Positions 54,589 to 63,032 of a stretch of DNA of 64,000 nucleotides are shown here, in pieces. A program made the translations under genes and the position numbers. This DNA is from Bacteroides gallinarum DSM 18171 = JCM 13658 (GTDB taxonomy: Bacteria; Bacteroidota; Bacteroidia; Bacteroidales; Bacteroidaceae), in assembly GCF_000374365.1 (NCBI RefSeq), contig NZ_KB894118.1, forward strand, positions 1-64,000, given 5' to 3'. Within the stretch, counting starts at the first letter, position 1; each line of letters begins with the position of its first letter. The notes below the pieces were generated by a model, which was not told the DNA's origin, ran no database searches, and saw nothing but the letters and a program-made list of their open reading frames with translations.

Positions 54589-55245
54589 ATGAACAATCAG
54601 TTACAAAAGAAAGACTCCATGAAGGTTCCGGAACCTACCTTGCGCCGGCTTCCGTGGTACCTTTCCAATGTAAAGTTGCTTAGAAAGAAAGGCGAACGCT
54701 TCGTTTCCTCCACTCAAATCTCCAAAGAAATCAATATTGATGCTTCCCAGATAGCGAAAGACCTGTCGTATGTCAATATCTCCGGTCGTACACGCGTAGG
54801 CTACGAGATAGACACGCTGATTGCCGTGCTGGAAGACTTCCTGGGCTTTACCAATATACACAAAGCTTTTCTTTTCGGTGTCGGAAGCCTGGGAGGCGCT
54901 TTGCTGCGCGATTCCGGCCTGAACCATTTCGGCCTGGAGATTGTGGCGGCATTCGATGTAAACCCCGACCTGGTGGGTACGTCGCTGAACGGTATTCCTA
55001 TTTATCATTCCGACGATTTTCAGGAGAAGATGCGCGAATACGATGTCAACATCGGCGTGCTGACAGTCCCTATCGAGATTGCGCAGGAAATTACGGATAC
55101 CATGGTGGCGGGCGGCATCAAGGCGGTATGGAACTTTACCCCGTTCCGTATCCGCGTGCCCGAAGACATCGTAGTGCAGAACACCTCGCTGTACGCTCAC
55201 CTGGCAGTGATGTTCAACCGTTTGAACTTTAACGAAATCAGGTAA
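54589..55245 (+). CDS. rex: Redox-sensing repressor Rex
   Basis: NADH-sensing transcription factor that represses fermentation and respiration genes when NAD+ is abundant. The 218-aa protein has an N-terminal winged helix (about 17-70, TLRRLPWYLSNVKLL, SSTQISKEINIDASQIAKDL) and a Rossmann domain with GVGSLG (97-102). The C-terminal helix used for domain swapping follows. The stop shares a base with the next gene's start (TAATG), an indication of cotranscription. Confidence 0.93.
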   Translation: MNNQLQKKDSMKVPEPTLRRLPWYLSNVKLLRKKGERFVSSTQISKEINIDASQIAKDLSYVNISGRTRVGYEIDTLIAVLEDFLGFTNIHKAFLFGVGSLGGALLRDSGLNHFGLEIVAAFDVNPDLVGTSLNGIPIYHSDDFQEKMREYDVNIGVLTVPIEIAQEITDTMVAGGIKAVWNFTPFRIRVPEDIVVQNTSLYAHLAVMFNRLNFNEIR

Positions 55246-55862
55246 TGAAAATCATTGCAGTAGGAATGAACTATGCCCGGCACAACGAGGAGCTGGGGCA
55301 TACCCAGGCAAATCGGGAACCGGTGATTTTCATGAAGCCCGACTCGGCTATCCTCAAAGACGGCAAACCTTTCTTTGTGCCCGATTTCTCCGATGAAGTC
55401 CATTACGAAACGGAAGTCGTGGTACGCATTTGCAGGCTGGGTAAGCATATCGCACCCCGTTTTGCGCATCGCTATTACGATGCGGTGACGGTAGGCATCG
55501 ACTTCACGGCACGCGATTTGCAGCGGAAATTCCGCGAAACGGGCAACCCGTGGGAGCTGTGCAAAGGGTTCGACAGTTCGGCGGCTATCGGAACGTTCGT
55601 CTCTACGGAGCAGGCGGGAGGCGATTTGCAGCAACTGGATTTCCACCTGGATATAGACGGCAAGGAAGTGCAACGCGGTAATACGGCGGATATGCTTTTC
55701 AAGATAGACGATATCATAGCCTACGTAAGCCGATTCATGACCCTGAAAATCGGCGACTTGCTGTTTACGGGTACGCCGGCGGGCGTGGGTCCCGTCAGTA
55801 TCGGGCAACATCTGCAAGGTTACCTGGGAAACGAGAAATTGCTCGATTTCTATATCCGCTGA
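55245..55862 (+). CDS. Fumarylacetoacetate hydrolase-family protein
   Basis: FAH-fold enzyme of 205 aa. Active-site motifs are IFMKPDSAI (about 28-36), EVHYETEVVV-like DEVHYETEVVVRI (about 50-62, metal-binding Glu residues), GIDFTARDLQ and LKIGDLLFTGTPAGVGP (about 166-182). Members act on acylpyruvates or oxaloacetate (oxaloacetate tautomerase or decarboxylase); the exact substrate is not predictable. It is coupled to rex. Confidence 0.88.
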   Translation: MKIIAVGMNYARHNEELGHTQANREPVIFMKPDSAILKDGKPFFVPDFSDEVHYETEVVVRICRLGKHIAPRFAHRYYDAVTVGIDFTARDLQRKFRETGNPWELCKGFDSSAAIGTFVSTEQAGGDLQQLDFHLDIDGKEVQRGNTADMLFKIDDIIAYVSRFMTLKIGDLLFTGTPAGVGPVSIGQHLQGYLGNEKLLDFYIR

Positions 55863-56011
55863 TTCCGGCAATCCGTCCGGGACGCATCCGCGCCGGCCTT
55901 TCCCTCCTCTTACGCCGCTTCTCCTTCCATTAAGGAAAAATAGCAGAATATCTTTGAGTCAATAACGGATAATGCCTACTTTAGCGCGTGCTAATATATA
56001 ATCGAGGAAAT

Positions 56012-56491
56012 ATGAAAATACGCGTAGGTTTTGGTTTCGATGTCCACCGCTTGGTGGCAGGTAGGGAACTCTGGTTGGGCGGTGTACGCCTGGAACATGA
56101 GAAAGGCTTGTTGGGGCATTCGGATGCCGATGTGCTTATACACGCCATTTGCGATGCGCTGTTAGGAGCGGCGAATATGCGCGATATAGGTTATCATTTT
56201 CCCGACACGGCAGGCGAGTTCGAGAACATAGACAGTAAAATCCTGTTGAAGAAAACGGTGGAGCTGATAGGGAGCAAAGGCTACTCGGTCGGTAACATCG
56301 ACGCGACCGTCTGTGCCGAACGTCCTAAGCTGAAAGCCCATATACCCGCCATGCAGCAAACTCTTGCCGCCGTAATGGGAATCGACGTGGAAGACATCTC
56401 CATAAAAGCCACCACCACAGAAAAGCTGGGCTTTACCGGACGTGAGGAAGGAATGTCGGCTTATGCAACCGTGTTGATAACGAAAGCATAG
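56012..56491 (+). CDS. ispF: 2-C-methyl-D-erythritol 2,4-cyclodiphosphate synthase
   Basis: Fifth step of the non-mevalonate isoprenoid pathway. From the ATG at 56012 it has 159 aa, the usual length. The metal ligands Asp10 and His12 (FGFDVHRL) and His44 (DADVLIHA) are present, as is FTGREEGMSAYATVLI at the C-terminus. A -7 box TATCTTTG lies at 55949-55956. An in-frame ATG at 55988 is less likely because it adds a non-homologous tail. Confidence 0.96.
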   Translation: MKIRVGFGFDVHRLVAGRELWLGGVRLEHEKGLLGHSDADVLIHAICDALLGAANMRDIGYHFPDTAGEFENIDSKILLKKTVELIGSKGYSVGNIDATVCAERPKLKAHIPAMQQTLAAVMGIDVEDISIKATTTEKLGFTGREEGMSAYATVLITKA

Positions 56492-56531
56492 CCGACCTTT
56501 CCATTTATCCCGCAAAGCGGATTGTCCCGTA

Positions 56532-57890
56532 TCAGGGAGCGGTAACCTTTTCCCCGTTCACCACAACGTTGTCCAGCGTCAGGTTTACGACATTCTCCAT
56601 TTGTATGGCTTTGGGAGCTTTCTTTACGTCGATGTTACGCAGGGTGATATTGTACAGCTTGGCTTCGGGCAGACCGTTTGCCATGAGTGCCACACTGTCC
56701 ACGCGGTTGCACGTTACATCCTCTATACAGATGTTGCGGAACAGCGTAGGATGATTTCCGCCCCGGTATCCGTGATAGTTCGTGCGGAAGTTGACCACAC
56801 CCCACAGGCATACATCCGCCTGGATGCGCCGCATATTCAGGTTCTCGAAGTACCCGCCCCGGTCTAAGTTGGACTTGAAATAGATACCGTTACGGCAACT
56901 GTCTATCTTGCAGTCCTCTATGTAGATATTGCGTACTCCGCCCGACATCTCGCTCCCGATAGTGATAGCCCAGCGCGAGAAGTGGCAGTTGCGGATAATG
57001 ACATTCTCCGTAGCCTGGCCGATGCGCCAGCCGTCCTGGTCGCGTCCCGACTTGATAGCGATGCCGTCGTCGCCCACGTTGAAGTCCATACCCTCTATCA
57101 GCACGTTGGTGCAGGATTCCGGGTCGCAGCCGTCATTGTTGTAGTTGTTGCTGTCGATATATACGTTGCGCACCGTTACGTTGTCGCAGAATACCGGGTG
57201 GATAATCCAGAAAGGAGAGTCGTATATCTTTAAATCCTCCACCAACACATTCTTGCAGCCGTAAAACTGTATCATGCAGGGGCGCAGGTAATGTCCCTCT
57301 CCGAACACCCGCTCGTACACCGGAATGGAGTCGATGCCCATTTGACGCAGGCGGTCTACCGCCGCCCCTTGCATGGCATGCCAACCGTTGAAAGTTACCG
57401 AACCGTTTCCGTCGATAGTGCCTTTACCCGTCAGCGCAACGTTCGTACACTGGTATGCGTAGATGAAAGGGGAGTAATTGAAACACTCCGTCCCTTCCCA
57501 TTTGGTAAGTACCATAGGCAGGTAGTCGGAAGCCTCGGTAGAGAATTCCAGCCGTGCACCTTCGGCAATGTGCAGGTTGACGTTGCTTTTCAGTGTAATG
57601 GCTCCTTTGACGAAATAGTTCCCTGCGGGTACGAGCACAGTGCCGCCGCCGTTCGTGTTACATCGGTTGATAGCTTCGAGAATGGCGGGGCGGCTGTCTA
57701 CCGTCGTGTCGTCTTTTGCACCGTAGTCGGTTACGTTATAAATCGTATCGGCGAAGGTGGGCGGCACGATGTTTTTCAATATTCCGGGAACTTTGCCCCA
57801 TTCCCCGGTTTCTTTCCGGGTAGATGTGGTGGTGCATGCCCCTACCGTCAGCAAGAGGAATAAGCACCAGAGCGCAGATTGTTTTTTCAT
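56532..57890 (-). CDS. GH28-family lipoprotein with altered active site
   Basis: Right-handed beta-helix protein of 452 aa of the polygalacturonase family. The ATG at 57890 gives a lipoprotein signal (CLFLLLTVGAC, lipidated Cys about 19). N-terminal DTIYNVTDYGAKDDTTVDSR and the catalytic Asp motifs NNDGCDPES (NTDGxD type) and VGDDGIAIKSG are present. However, the GHG His site reads SRWAITIGSEMSGGV, and the RIK-type Arg reads GIYFKSN, so the conserved His and Arg are replaced. It may act on an unusual pectin substrate or only bind. No PUL partner genes flank it. Confidence 0.75.
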   Translation of the reverse strand: MKKQSALWCLFLLLTVGACTTTSTRKETGEWGKVPGILKNIVPPTFADTIYNVTDYGAKDDTTVDSRPAILEAINRCNTNGGGTVLVPAGNYFVKGAITLKSNVNLHIAEGARLEFSTEASDYLPMVLTKWEGTECFNYSPFIYAYQCTNVALTGKGTIDGNGSVTFNGWHAMQGAAVDRLRQMGIDSIPVYERVFGEGHYLRPCMIQFYGCKNVLVEDLKIYDSPFWIIHPVFCDNVTVRNVYIDSNNYNNDGCDPESCTNVLIEGMDFNVGDDGIAIKSGRDQDGWRIGQATENVIIRNCHFSRWAITIGSEMSGGVRNIYIEDCKIDSCRNGIYFKSNLDRGGYFENLNMRRIQADVCLWGVVNFRTNYHGYRGGNHPTLFRNICIEDVTCNRVDSVALMANGLPEAKLYNITLRNIDVKKAPKAIQMENVVNLTLDNVVVNGEKVTAP

Positions 57891-57951
57891 GGTATTTACA
57901 GTATCTAAAATGGTTTTACAGTATCTAAAATGGTATTTACAATATCTTAAA
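57889..57951 (-). repeat. About 21-bp direct repeats upstream of the GH28 gene
   Basis: Three consecutive copies near ATGGTATTTACAGTATCTAA, the second one base shorter and the third slightly diverged, cover the start codon and the upstream region. An open frame across them is repeat-derived. Confidence 0.75.
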
Positions 57952-58036
57952 TATGTACGAAGCAAAAATACGTGTTTCTATCCGGAGAGAGGTGGATGAA
58001 TTGATGTTTGAAATGGAAATTTTGACTGGATTTGCC

Positions 58037-58885
58037 CTATTGGAGCTTTACATAGTTGAGCCGCGTCCACTTATGCCTACCGATAGTATATGTGCCGGCA
58101 ATGCGTGCCGAGGCGATGTGCACGGTTTCGTCCGCGCGGTAGGCATGCTCCACCGCGGGCAACCGGCATGAATGCCGGCTCGCCGTGCGGGAGCCGATGC
58201 GGAAAGTCACGAGGTTGCCCGAGGCATCCTTCAGCTTCAGTACCTGGCGGACGTAGAAGTAGGGAGTCGTACCCTTGACCTGCGTCTTGTAAGGGTCGTC
58301 CTCCAGGCGTACGCTGAGAACCGTCAGGGTCAGGTTCTCTATCTTATCCCCTTCCTTGCCCAAGAAACGGCCTCCGGACGGCTGTTTGGCCTTCCGTTGC
58401 AGGATATCGAGATATACGGAATGGTATATCCTGGCAATCTGTGCGAAACGTTCCTGCTTGGGTATGCGTGGTGTAAATTTGAAGGCTATCCAGGTAAGAT
58501 AACCGGGGTCTACCTGGAGGATTTCGTGCAGGTAATGCCCGTGATACTTCCCGAAGGAGATGATGTCGTCGCCTCTGTTCTGCATCCGCTTGGCGTTGTA
58601 TTCTACCAGGAATAGGGGGCGGGGGGAGTAATAGCACAGGGTACTCGCCATTCGCAAGGCTTCGTGCACATCCTCGCTCAGCTCGAATAGATAGAATATG
58701 GACTGTCTTTCGGGCAGGGGAGAATAAACCCAGAGGGAATACCGGGGATGCCCCGGCCGCGGTAATACCGCAAGATAGGCGCCCGCTTCTTTGAAAGAAG
58801 CTTTCTTCTGGTTGTACACATTCAGTTTCTGATACAACGAGTCTTGCTCTGCGGCGCTGACGCCTGGAATAAGCGGGTTTGCCAT
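58037..58885 (-). CDS. Hypothetical protein with ExoX-C/DUF3820-like motif
   Basis: Protein of 282 aa, no signal peptide. The central ISFGKYHGHYLHEILQVDPG followed by YLTWIAFKF (about 113-141) matches the FGKYKG-x-YLxW pattern of exonuclease X C-terminal/DUF3820 domains. The C-terminal third is beta-rich (LTLTVLSVRLEDDPY, TPYFYVRQVLKLKDASG). The N-terminal part has no recognised fold. A nucleic-acid role is a weak inference. Standalone gene 37 bp upstream of the porin stop. Confidence 0.6.
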   Translation of the reverse strand: MANPLIPGVSAAEQDSLYQKLNVYNQKKASFKEAGAYLAVLPRPGHPRYSLWVYSPLPERQSIFYLFELSEDVHEALRMASTLCYYSPRPLFLVEYNAKRMQNRGDDIISFGKYHGHYLHEILQVDPGYLTWIAFKFTPRIPKQERFAQIARIYHSVYLDILQRKAKQPSGGRFLGKEGDKIENLTLTVLSVRLEDDPYKTQVKGTTPYFYVRQVLKLKDASGNLVTFRIGSRTASRHSCRLPAVEHAYRADETVHIASARIAGTYTIGRHKWTRLNYVKLQ

Positions 58886-58922
58886 ACATCCGGTTGCTTA
58901 TTCCAAATATACGGAATTTTAT

Positions 58923-59978
58923 TTAGAACCGCACCATTAATTCCAATACAATTTTGTCCTGTTCAGATTCTTTTGCAATGCTGTTCCTGGCATAGAAGTA
59001 CTTTTCGTAATTCAGGCGCAGGTCTGTGCGGAATGCTTTGCTGAGGCTCAGGGTGATGCCGCCCGTCAACCGCTGGCGTTTGTAGTCGGTGATGATTAAT
59101 GCGCCGGTTTCTTCGTCGGCGGTCTTGGCGTCGCTCTGGTCTGTCATCATGTCGTAACGCAGCAGGAAGGACATCTTGTTGAACACTTTCCGCAGGGGCA
59201 GGTCGTAGTTGACGAATGTGTTCACCGCTTGTACGTCTCCGAAAGCGTTGTCGGAATATTGCTTGTACAGATACTCCCCTTCGATGTGGAAACGGCCGGA
59301 TTCATAGTACGCGCCGATGTCGTACGATTGCATCCGCACCTCCGCCGGCTGGATGCTTTGCACGCTCAGCGTCAGGTTCAACCCTTCGGTGAACAGGAAC
59401 TGGGCTTTGGCGGAGTAGTTTACCTCCTTATGCCACTCCTTCTGGTTGGTCAGTCCCGAACCGTTGTAAAGCCCGCCTTCCAGCGTAATGGGCAGGTCGG
59501 TAGGCAGGGTATATCCCAGCGTGATACCTACGTCGCGCACGTTGCCCACCTGCTTGGCAATGAACGAGCGGTTGGCGAAGTATTGCTGGTGCGGCGAGCG
59601 GTGCGCGTCGATAGTGAACGGTACACGCATCTGGCCGGCGGTTACGGTCAATCCTTTTGCCGGGAACAGGCGTGCATAGGCATCCAGCATCTTGATGCTT
59701 CCTTCGTCCGAGAGGTCTATTTCGGCTTTGTAGGCAACGCGCGGCAATATATTGCCGGTAATGCTGACGCGCGCGTTGCGCACCTCGAAACGTCCGGCTC
59801 CCATGCTGGTCTGGTATTCGTATTTGGAACGGATTGTCCCGTGTATTTCGGGCAGGTAATCCTTGCTTTCCAGCTTTTCCTTGTCTATTCTCTTTCCGTC
59901 CTCGTTGTTGCCGGAACTCTGTGCTTTTGCCGTAAACGGCAGCATAGCGGCGAGCAGTATCAATGCGCCTGTTCTCAT
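58923..59978 (-). CDS. OprO/OprP-type outer-membrane porin
   Basis: Barrel of 351 aa with signal peptide (MRTGALILLAAMLPFTAKAQ). Porin-family strands: IRSKYEYQTSMGAGRFEVRNARVSI begins the barrel (about 48-70), GQMRVPFTIDAHRSPHQQYF is the phosphate-selective porin signature (about 115-135), and the C-terminus ends in a beta strand with terminal Phe (VLELMVRF), needed for BAM recognition. Substrate is not predictable. A -7 box TATCTTTG (minus strand, 60013-60006) lies just upstream. Confidence 0.85.
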   Translation of the reverse strand: MRTGALILLAAMLPFTAKAQSSGNNEDGKRIDKEKLESKDYLPEIHGTIRSKYEYQTSMGAGRFEVRNARVSITGNILPRVAYKAEIDLSDEGSIKMLDAYARLFPAKGLTVTAGQMRVPFTIDAHRSPHQQYFANRSFIAKQVGNVRDVGITLGYTLPTDLPITLEGGLYNGSGLTNQKEWHKEVNYSAKAQFLFTEGLNLTLSVQSIQPAEVRMQSYDIGAYYESGRFHIEGEYLYKQYSDNAFGDVQAVNTFVNYDLPLRKVFNKMSFLLRYDMMTDQSDAKTADEETGALIITDYKRQRLTGGITLSLSKAFRTDLRLNYEKYFYARNSIAKESEQDKIVLELMVRF

Positions 59979-60005
59979 AAGTTGTCGTCGGTTTATTTAC
60001 GGCGG

Positions 60006-60013
60006 CAAAGATA
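60006..60013 (-). promoter_or_regulatory. -7 box of the porin gene
   Basis: TATCTTTG on the minus strand, 28 bp upstream of the start codon; the -33 region lacks an evident TTG. Confidence 0.5.
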
Positions 60014-60090
60014 CGGTAATACGTGTTGTATTTTTATGTCATACGTGTTTCGTTTCTGTTACAAAAGGGGCGGTTTGCCCTATGCTTGCG

Positions 60091-60262
60091 GCAAGCGGTT
60101 TGTTTTGCCCTGCGAAACAAGTTGTTTTCCTATGCGAAACACTTTGTTCCACCGTGGAGAACACTTTGTTTCCTTTAGGTGAACACTTTGTTTCACCGGT
60201 AGAGAACACTTTGTTTTTATAGGTGCGAACACTTTGTTTTATCACTATGTAACAAAGTGTTC
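60091..60262. repeat. About 23-bp repeats of GAACACTTTGTTT with inverted final copy
   Basis: Copies start at 60136 (one mismatch), 60159, 60181, 60204 and 60227, that is 22 or 23 bp apart, with diverged copies at 60091 and 60114. A single inverted copy AACAAAGTGTTC follows at 60251-60262. Neighbouring copies are close to two helical turns apart, so a binding protein would see them on the same face. Confidence 0.85.
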
Positions 60263-60433
60263 ACCCCTATGAACTAATGGTTTGCCTACGTTGCCGGTGA
60301 AAAAAGGGCGCAGGTCGCCGCCCCCGCCTAAGGGGGTGTCCTTGCCGTTGCTTTATAGGAGAGAAATGCAGGCGGCTGTGTGAAGGCATGCTAAAAAGGT
60401 GTGCCTTTTCTCTCTCTTCTCCCCGAAAACCAG

Positions 60434-60441
60434 TATTTTTG
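60434..60441 (+). promoter_or_regulatory. -7 box of mnmA
   Basis: TATTTTTG fits TAnnTTTG. The implied start (about 60447) is only 7 nt before the first ATG (60454) and 22 nt before the next in-frame ATG (60469), which favours the latter. Confidence 0.45.
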
Positions 60442-60453
60442 TAGACTGAAGCA

Positions 60454-61542
60454 ATGAATGTCCGTGAAATGAAGAAAGCAGAGAAGCGAGTGTTGGTAGG
60501 CATGAGCGGCGGTATCGACAGTACCGCTACATGCCTGATGTTGCAAGAGCAGGGTTACGAAATAATCGGTCTTACGATGTGGGTGTGGGGAGACGAGCCG
60601 TCGGATGCCCGCCAGCTTGCCCGTAATATGGGTATCGAGCATTATGTGGCGGACGAGCGCGGGGTCTTCCGCGAGGTGATTGTCCGGAACTTTATCGATG
60701 AATACCGGCAGGGGCGTACACCCAATCCTTGTGTGATGTGCAACCCGCTGTTCAAGTTCCGTATCCTTACGGAGTGGGCGGACAAGCTGGGCTGCCGGTA
60801 TATCGCCACCGGGCATTATACCCGCCTGGAGGAGCTGAATGGAAAGATATATATTGTTGCCGGGGACGATGACAAGAAAGACCAGTCCTATTTTCTCTGG
60901 AAGCTGGGGCAGGATGTTTTGAGGCGTTGTCTTTTTCCGCTGGGTGCTTATACCAAGTTGCAGGTACGCGATTACCTGCGCGATAAGGGCTATGCGCTGA
61001 AAGCCGCGGAGGGCGAAAGCATGGAGGTCTGTTTCATAAAGGGAGATTACCGGGACTTCCTGCGCGAGCATTCTCCGGAGATAGACCGCGAAATCGGTAC
61101 GGGGTGGTTTGTAAGCCCGGAAGGGGTGAAGCTGGGAGAGCACAAAGGCTTTCCTTACTATACTATCGGGCAGCGGAAAGGGCTGGAAATAGCATTGGGC
61201 AAACCTGCTTATGTGCTGAAAATCAATCCGCAGAAGAATACGGTCATGTTAGGGGATGCAGAACAGCTCAAGGCGGAATATATGCTGGCAGAGCAGGATT
61301 GCCTGGTCGATGAGGCGGAGGTTCTCGGCAGCGGAGAACTGACGGTGCGTATCCGTTATCGCAGCAAGCCTATTCCCTGCTCGGTAAAACGCTTGGAGGA
61401 CGGGCGTCTGCTGGTGCACTTCCTGGCGGAAGCATCCGCCATTGCTCCCGGGCAATCTGCGGTGTTCTACATCGGGAAGCGGGTGGTAGGCGGTTCGTTC
61501 ATTGCTTCGCAGCGCGGCATCGGCATGTATTTGGGGAATTGA
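60454..61542 (+). CDS. mnmA: tRNA 2-thiouridylase MnmA
   Basis: Adds sulfur to U34 of tRNA-Lys, -Glu and -Gln using sulfur relayed from a desulfurase. The protein has 362 aa from 60454 or 357 from the ATG at 60469. The PP-loop [11 protein letters not shown] (about 15-25), the catalytic Cys of NPCVMCN (Cys93) and the second Cys in EVCFIKG (Cys193) are present, as is GHYTR. The C-terminal beta domain is about 270-362. Bacteroides species often have more than one mnmA, and this may be one paralogue. Confidence 0.93.
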   Translation: MNVREMKKAEKRVLVGMSGGIDSTATCLMLQEQGYEIIGLTMWVWGDEPSDARQLARNMGIEHYVADERGVFREVIVRNFIDEYRQGRTPNPCVMCNPLFKFRILTEWADKLGCRYIATGHYTRLEELNGKIYIVAGDDDKKDQSYFLWKLGQDVLRRCLFPLGAYTKLQVRDYLRDKGYALKAAEGESMEVCFIKGDYRDFLREHSPEIDREIGTGWFVSPEGVKLGEHKGFPYYTIGQRKGLEIALGKPAYVLKINPQKNTVMLGDAEQLKAEYMLAEQDCLVDEAEVLGSGELTVRIRYRSKPIPCSVKRLEDGRLLVHFLAEASAIAPGQSAVFYIGKRVVGGSFIASQRGIGMYLGN

Positions 61543-61577
61543 ATTAAGAATCGGAAATTAAAAATAAAGGGAAAGAA

Positions 61578-62975
61578 ATGGGGAAGAAATGGATTATCCT
61601 TTCGGTTTTAGTGCTGCTTGCGGCGGGTGCGTCGGCACGGCAGGATACATTGAAGTACCGTATCAGTTTAAGGGACAAGGCAGCCACTGTTTATTCACTG
61701 GAACGGCCGGAGCAGTTTCTTTCGCAAAAGGCCATTGAAAGGCGTCGGAAGCAGAACCTGTCAATCGACTCTACCGACCTTCCGGTGTGCGGTAAGTACA
61801 TCGATGCGATACGCAGGCAGGGGGTGCATGTCATTGTTACGGGCAAGTGGGAGAATTTCGTTACGGTTTCCTGCAACGATTCTACTTTGATAAGCCGCAT
61901 TGCTGCATTACCGTTTGTACGTGCCGTGGAGAAGGTGTGGACGGCTCCGGAGGCGGATAAGGAAACGGTGTCTGCAACGCGCGATTCTGTGATTAATGCC
62001 CCGAAGATATATACCGACAGCATTTACGGACCTGCCGTTACCCAAATCAGGCTGAGTAACGGGGATAAGCTGCATGATGCCGGCTTTAAGGGACAGGGAA
62101 TGACGATTGCCGTAATCGATGCCGGGTTTCATAACCTGGATAGGATAACGGCGATGCAGAATATCCGTATTTTGGGAACGAAAGATTTTGTCAATCCCCA
62201 GGCGGATTTGTTTGCTGAGAGCAGCCACGGGTTGAGCGTGCTTTCCTGCATCGGCATGGATAGTCCCGGTATCATGACGGGTACTGCTCCCAAGGCTTCT
62301 TTCTGGCTGCTTCGCAGCGAAGATGAATATTCCGAACATCTGGTAGAGCAGGATTATTGGGCTGCCGCCGTGGAGTTTGCCGATAGTGTGGGCGTCGATG
62401 TCCTGAATACTTCTTTGGGGTACTATGCTTTCGATGACAAGTCGAAGAATTACAAATACAGCGATTTGGACGGACGTCATGCCTTGATGTCCCGCCAGGC
62501 ATCGCATATAGCCGATAAGGGCATGGTGCTGGTGTGCAGTGCGGGCAACTCGGGTATGTCGTCGTGGAAGAAGATAACTCCGCCGGGAGATGCCGAGCAT
62601 GTACTGACGGTAGGCGCCGTGAACAAGCAGGCGGTGCTGGCTCCTTTCTCCTCTATCGGCAATACGGCGGATAACCGGATTAAACCGGATGTGGTGGCTG
62701 TGGGCGAGGGGGCGGATGTTATCCGTACCAACGGAAACCAGGGCAAGGCGAACGGCACTTCTTTTTCATCGCCTATTATGTGCGGCATGGTGGCTTGTTT
62801 GTGGCAGGCATGCCCCGGGCTGACGGCGAAGGAGCTGATTGAACTTGTCCGCTCCTGCGGCGACCGTGCCGGCTGTCCGGATAATATTTACGGTTACGGT
62901 GTGCCGGATATGTGGAAGGCGTATAATAGTTATAAGTTGAAAACGGAAAATAACAGAACGGAAACGGGAAGGTAG
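61578..62975 (+). CDS. Secreted S8 (subtilisin-like) serine protease
   Basis: Protein of 465 aa with signal peptide (about 1-20, ending GASARQ). The N-terminal I9-like propeptide is about 25-115 (YRISLRDKAATVYSL), and the catalytic triad is Asp181 (VIDAGF), His217 (SSHGLSV) and Ser395 (NGTSFSSP), with oxyanion Asn in SAGNSG. All key residues are intact. It probably acts in the periplasm or on the cell surface. It is 35 bp after mnmA and may be cotranscribed. Confidence 0.93.
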   Translation: MGKKWIILSVLVLLAAGASARQDTLKYRISLRDKAATVYSLERPEQFLSQKAIERRRKQNLSIDSTDLPVCGKYIDAIRRQGVHVIVTGKWENFVTVSCNDSTLISRIAALPFVRAVEKVWTAPEADKETVSATRDSVINAPKIYTDSIYGPAVTQIRLSNGDKLHDAGFKGQGMTIAVIDAGFHNLDRITAMQNIRILGTKDFVNPQADLFAESSHGLSVLSCIGMDSPGIMTGTAPKASFWLLRSEDEYSEHLVEQDYWAAAVEFADSVGVDVLNTSLGYYAFDDKSKNYKYSDLDGRHALMSRQASHIADKGMVLVCSAGNSGMSSWKKITPPGDAEHVLTVGAVNKQAVLAPFSSIGNTADNRIKPDVVAVGEGADVIRTNGNQGKANGTSFSSPIMCGMVACLWQACPGLTAKELIELVRSCGDRAGCPDNIYGYGVPDMWKAYNSYKLKTENNRTETGR

Positions 62976-63032
62976 GAGAATGGCAGATGAATGGATATAG
63001 CCCGTTATTGTTTAATCTTTTGATTCTTTGAT

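Larger units (their letters stand above)
60014..60453. other. Intergenic region with iteron-like repeats
   Basis: The 440 bp hold an array of about 23-bp repeats (annotated separately), the mnmA -7 box TATTTTTG (60434-60441) and G+C-rich filler (60300-60345). No gene is supported. Confidence 0.55.

Noticed and set aside
60091..60262. CRISPR array
   Set aside because: The about 23-bp period has diverged units without distinct repeats and spacers, one inverted copy, and no cas genes nearby.
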